A stretch of DNA of 64,000 nucleotides, taken from NCBI RefSeq assembly GCF_028476545.1, contig NW_026732295.1, positions 62,001 through 126,000 on the forward strand. Direction: 5' to 3'. The position numbers and the translations under genes are program-made. The notes beneath the pieces were generated by a model. The model made no database searches. It saw only the letters and a list, made by a program, of their open reading frames with translations, and was not told the origin of the DNA. The DNA comes from Physella acuta (lineage: Eukaryota; Mollusca; Gastropoda; Physidae). Below, piece after piece: positions 60,752 to 64,000 of this stretch. Position 1 is the first letter of the stretch. Each line of letters begins with the position of its first letter.

Positions 60752-61359
60752 CTCTACAGCTATAAGTACAAGCTAACATTTTTCTCCTCAAATAACATCT
60801 GTCTAAAAAAAAAAACTTCCACTCAAATAAAATGTTGGGAACATTTGCACTTGTGTTGCGATTGATAGACGCCAGACGGATGCCAGCGTCAAACACGCTA
60901 CAGGTCGAACAGAAGAGCTAATTATAGAGATCGTCGTCAAGTGCTGATCGATGGCCAGTTAGGTCCCGCTAATTTGGGGAACACTATCACGTCTACACGT
61001 CTGCTAAACAAATAGGTTTGAAGGAAGTTCAAGGAAACTTCAAGGAAGAAAGTTCAAGGAAAATTTCAGCTCTGGTTCATGGCCACGTCAACAAGAATAT
61101 TTGAAACAGCTACAGCTAATTATAATCTTCACCTAACTAAATGTAGCCCAGTAGGAATCTTCTTCATCTTCGTTCTTTAGTTGGGATCCCCCAACACAAT
61201 AAAGTATACGTGTCAACTGATTATGCGCCACTGAGGCGGTTGACTCCGAATTCAGCCTGCTTTTCTTTTTGGATTTGCTTCTATAGCCTTTGTAGAAACA
61301 AAAGCAAACTACAAGGTAGCAGTTGTTTGGTTTTGGAGTTGTCTCTCCTAGAAGAGTGG
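60752..61359. other. Intron spacer
   Basis: The phrase ctacagctataagtacaag at 60,754 also occurs at about 60,344, on the other side of the hAT-type element, so the insertion landed in a local duplication. No exon was seen. Confidence 0.4.
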
Positions 61360-61576
61360 CTTAGTTTCTTCCAGGCATCTCTTCGGGGGGGGGGGGGGGG
61401 GGGGAGCCCCCCCGAAAAAATTCTACCCCCCCCCCCCCCGAACAAAATGAATTTATATAATTTATATAGAAAATATATACTTTTAACAGTGTCCGTCCCC
61501 CCGAAGAAAGTCTACCGCCCCCGGAAAATTTCAAGTGTCCCCCCCCCCCGGAGAAAAAAGTCTGGAAGAAACATTG
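61360..61576 (-). mobile_element. Short hAT-type element with G runs (copy 3)
   Basis: Reverse orientation relative to the copies at 9,601 and 44,740. The ends are gtttcttccaggc and gtctggaagaaac. Interior C and G runs and aaaatatatacttttaacag match copy 2. No target duplication could be seen. No coding content. Confidence 0.75.
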
Positions 61577-62400
61577 GCTGTCCCCCGCTAACTCGACCAC
61601 GCCACCCCTATCTTCATCTAATTAAATGTAGCACAATAAGAATATACGGGACAGCTATCTGTAATTGTAATCCTTACCAAACTGAAAGCAGCGGTCTAAA
61701 ACATCTGATTCGAGTCATTAGTTTTAACATGAAGCCAATGATGTTGGGATTAAGGGGAGGGAAATATTAAGGGGGAGGTAATAGAGATAGGGCAGAAATA
61801 GTCCTCACTTAAAAAAAAAACCAATTATTCCATTTTGAGGTGACCTCACTTTCATATGACTTACCAGAGTTCACCAATCTAATTATATTTTATACCAGAA
61901 TGGCCAATTTAATTTCCGGTTGAAACCACCTATCGATTTAAATTCTTTAAAATTCATCTTTAAGTATAAATTAATCAAATCAATATGAATGAGTTTCGGC
62001 CATAGAATGGTCAGAATTAGGTTCGTCACTTTATAAGTAGATCACGGAACTAAATAAAAACCAGGACATTTCCCCAGGGAGGGACGACATATGAATTTTG
62101 AAATTTTAAAAACTACTTTAAATAATTGTATATATTGGCCAGATCTTGCTGACAAGATACTATGTATGATTGAGTTCGAGAACCTGAGATATTAAAACTA
62201 TGAACTGAAAATTTTCTATAATGTATATAAATAACCCCTCCCACAACATACATTTCTGTACAACTTCTGCTTAACATTTCTCGTACAGTGTGTGCGGGTG
62301 TGTGGATGTGGGGTCCATTCCTCTCTCTATCCCTATCTAACCGTAGTTCTACAACGTATTCCATACTTAAGATGTAGAGTGTGTAAATGTGGGGGTCCCC
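61577..62400. other. Intron spacer
   Basis: A phrase around taaatgtagc with nearby caataagaata at about 61,620 resembles 61,139-61,157, an old duplication. No exon or RNA was recognised. Confidence 0.4.
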
Positions 62401-62775
62401 TCCCCTCCCTAGTAACCCCCACACCAGGATCCACTCTATAACCTAATATGTGTGAGTGATGGGTTCTCCCTCCCTTCAATAACACAGCTCTCCCCCCCTC
62501 CACCAGAATCTCCTCTATAAAATCCCAACTTCACACTAAGAATATGTGAGTGATTGGTTGCACCCCATTCCCTGCACCCCCCCCTCACCACCATGATCCA
62601 CTCTATAAAATCCCAACTTCACACTAAGAATATGTGAGTGATTGGTTGCACGCCCTTCCCTGCACCCCCCACCCTAGGTTCCCCTCTATAACATCACAGC
62701 TTCACAATTAGAATATGTGATTGGATGGGTTCTACCCCATTCCCTGCACTCCCCCCCCCAGGATCCCCTCTATAA
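62400..62775. repeat. About 90-bp tandem repeat, 4 degenerate copies
   Basis: Each copy contains ccactctataaaatccc (or a variant), then aagaatatgtgagtgattgg and a C-rich tail. The arrangement lies just downstream of an exon donor. Confidence 0.85.
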
Positions 62776-62798
62776 CCATCTCACTACTTGACACTTAC

Positions 62799-62845
62799 GG
62801 TGGGGGTCGCTTGACCACCTTGACCTCTGTATAGGCGGGCTGCTT
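62799..62845 (-). CDS. Internal exon, coiled-coil-like gene
   Basis: A very good 3' splice site (gtttgtttattcacag) and donor (gtaagtg) bound 47 nt encoding KQPAYTEVKVVKRPP. It starts in phase 0, as the upstream exon requires, and ends two bases into a Pro codon, completed by the exon at 60,227. It is short but phase-consistent on both sides. Confidence 0.65.
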
Positions 62846-63782
62846 CTGTGAATAAACAAACAGTTTGTCAGTCAGTATCTCACATAGCGCGACAAATCCG
62901 GGATTTACCCCTCACATTTCAGATGGCGATGTTATCATGTCTTGTGTGGTGCCGAGAGGAAGGAAGGCCACTTGAAAGGCTTCCCCTATCAGATTACTGT
63001 GTTTTGACAAGTTCAGTTCAAAATAGGACGCAACTATTTTTGTCGTCAAAATAAGTATTTAATATGACATAACTATTTAATTTTTTTTTGTAAATGACAG
63101 GTACGGGTATTGAGGTGTTGTGACAACAACAATATTTACATGTAGTTTCATGTGCACCAAAATGGCGGAATGAGAAAGACATAACTAGAGACAGGCACAG
63201 GCACATTTTACCATCCTCGAATGATTTCTTTACGCGATATCTGATTAAGGCTATGATGGCGTGTGAAAGTAATAAAATACATATGAAAGTCACAAGTGAC
63301 TTGTAAAAGTTATACATGACTTGTGAAAGTCGTGAAAGTTTATATAACACAATGCACGATCTTACAATTATAGCTACTACTTACTTCATTTTCAAAGGAT
63401 TATCTTACTTAAATTTGTTACTAATCTAATAATTATACGCACACATAGGAAAAAAAAAGTTGCTGGGTAAGACAGTTGTTACAAGCGTATGGTAAAGAAG
63501 GAAGAGGAAGCGAGATTTGATTCCCTGAGGTGTTTCATCAACTGCCTGTTTATCAATAAATTTGATCATCTGTTCCCGACATTTCGCTGACTCAGTTATC
63601 TTTCTGTCAGAAGTCCTTTGCATTTTTACAATTTCCTCGGCAGGAATGGTCTATTTTTTTTTATCAGTACCGTTCATCACGTGGTCTATAGATGACGAAA
63701 AAAGTAGAGAAAATGTGGGTAGAAGGCGGAGAAAAAAATCGGTCAACGGGAAAGTGATTACGTTCAGTCATTACAAACTTAC
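62846..63782. other. Intron spacer
   Basis: No exon, RNA gene or clear repeat was seen. Near 63,260-63,330 the phrase acttgtgaaagt recurs about four times. Confidence 0.4.
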
Positions 63783-63871
63783 CATTTGAGCCCGGAGTAG
63801 CTCTTCGATCTTCCGTCGTTCGTCAATTAATCTTCTTCGTGTGTCGTCCATATCGCTGAGTAGGTTGGTAC
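63783..63871 (-). CDS. First visible exon of the coiled-coil-like gene
   Basis: The 3' splice site is gatgccatctacag and the donor is aatg/gtaagttt. Only one of three frames is open through the 89 nt, including RRRLIDERRKIEELLRAQ, a strongly basic/acidic helix. It ends exactly on a codon boundary. Two bases at its start belong to a codon begun in an exon beyond the window, so the gene's 5' part lies outside. Confidence 0.68.
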
Positions 63872-64000
63872 CTGTAGATGGCATCACAGATTGATAGCTG
63901 ATAGCAGGGGTCTAGAACTTGTAGACAAAGTTACTCAAAAAAGTACCACAATTTTGTGCATTAATGATCCCAAAGTGGTACCTTAAATATCATAAAGTGG

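Overview
The window is nuclear DNA of a multicellular animal, probably a marine invertebrate and perhaps a mollusc or other lophotrochozoan. The animal assignment rests on a spliced gene with consensus GT-AG introns, eukaryotic tRNA genes with internal promoters and T-run terminators, a non-autonomous Helitron, several short hAT-type elements with 8-bp target duplications, and very many minisatellites. The lineage guess is inference from repeat style only. Nothing looks bacterial or viral.

Layout. Positions 1-12,100 are almost entirely minisatellites with units of 23 to about 58 bp. The largest is a roughly 4.15-kb array of a 29-bp unit at 4,575-8,727. Positions 12,122-43,615 hold the main structure: a tandem array of 24 units of about 1.18 kb. 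Each unit carries a plus-strand tRNA-Thr(AGT) and a minus-strand tRNA-Cys(GCA) that converge on each other. All 24 tRNA-Thr copies are full length. Six of the 24 tRNA-Cys copies carry deletions. Two units contain a copy of one Helitron at the same site. Two others contain a 742-bp insertion with a ~100-bp-arm palindrome and a tRNA-His-like sequence. Both insertions were multiplied by duplication of larger blocks (3,382 bp and 3,119 bp). Positions 43,616-50,000 contain TA microsatellites, nested G-rich hAT-type elements and further minisatellites.

Positions 50,075-63,871 contain the 3' part of one protein-coding gene on the minus strand. Seven exons were assembled by eye from splice sites and matching codon phases: 63,783-63,871, 62,799-62,845, 60,227-60,300, 59,835-59,969, 55,693-55,798, 54,145-54,211 and 50,335-50,470. 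The last carries the stop codon, and an AATAAA lies downstream. The product is charged and coiled-coil-like; I do not recognise the family. One junction (59,835 to 55,798) is out of phase, so an exon is probably missing there.

The introns are packed with minisatellites, two of which touch splice sites. One 28-bp array starts inside a 5' splice site and repeats it about 12 times. A G-rich array of about 3 kb ends a few bases from the last 3' splice site. The strongest candidates for something undescribed are the convergent Thr/Cys tRNA satellite, with its uneven decay and palindromic insertion, and the splice-site minisatellite. Long open frames inside the tandem repeats are by-products of stop-free units and are not called as genes.
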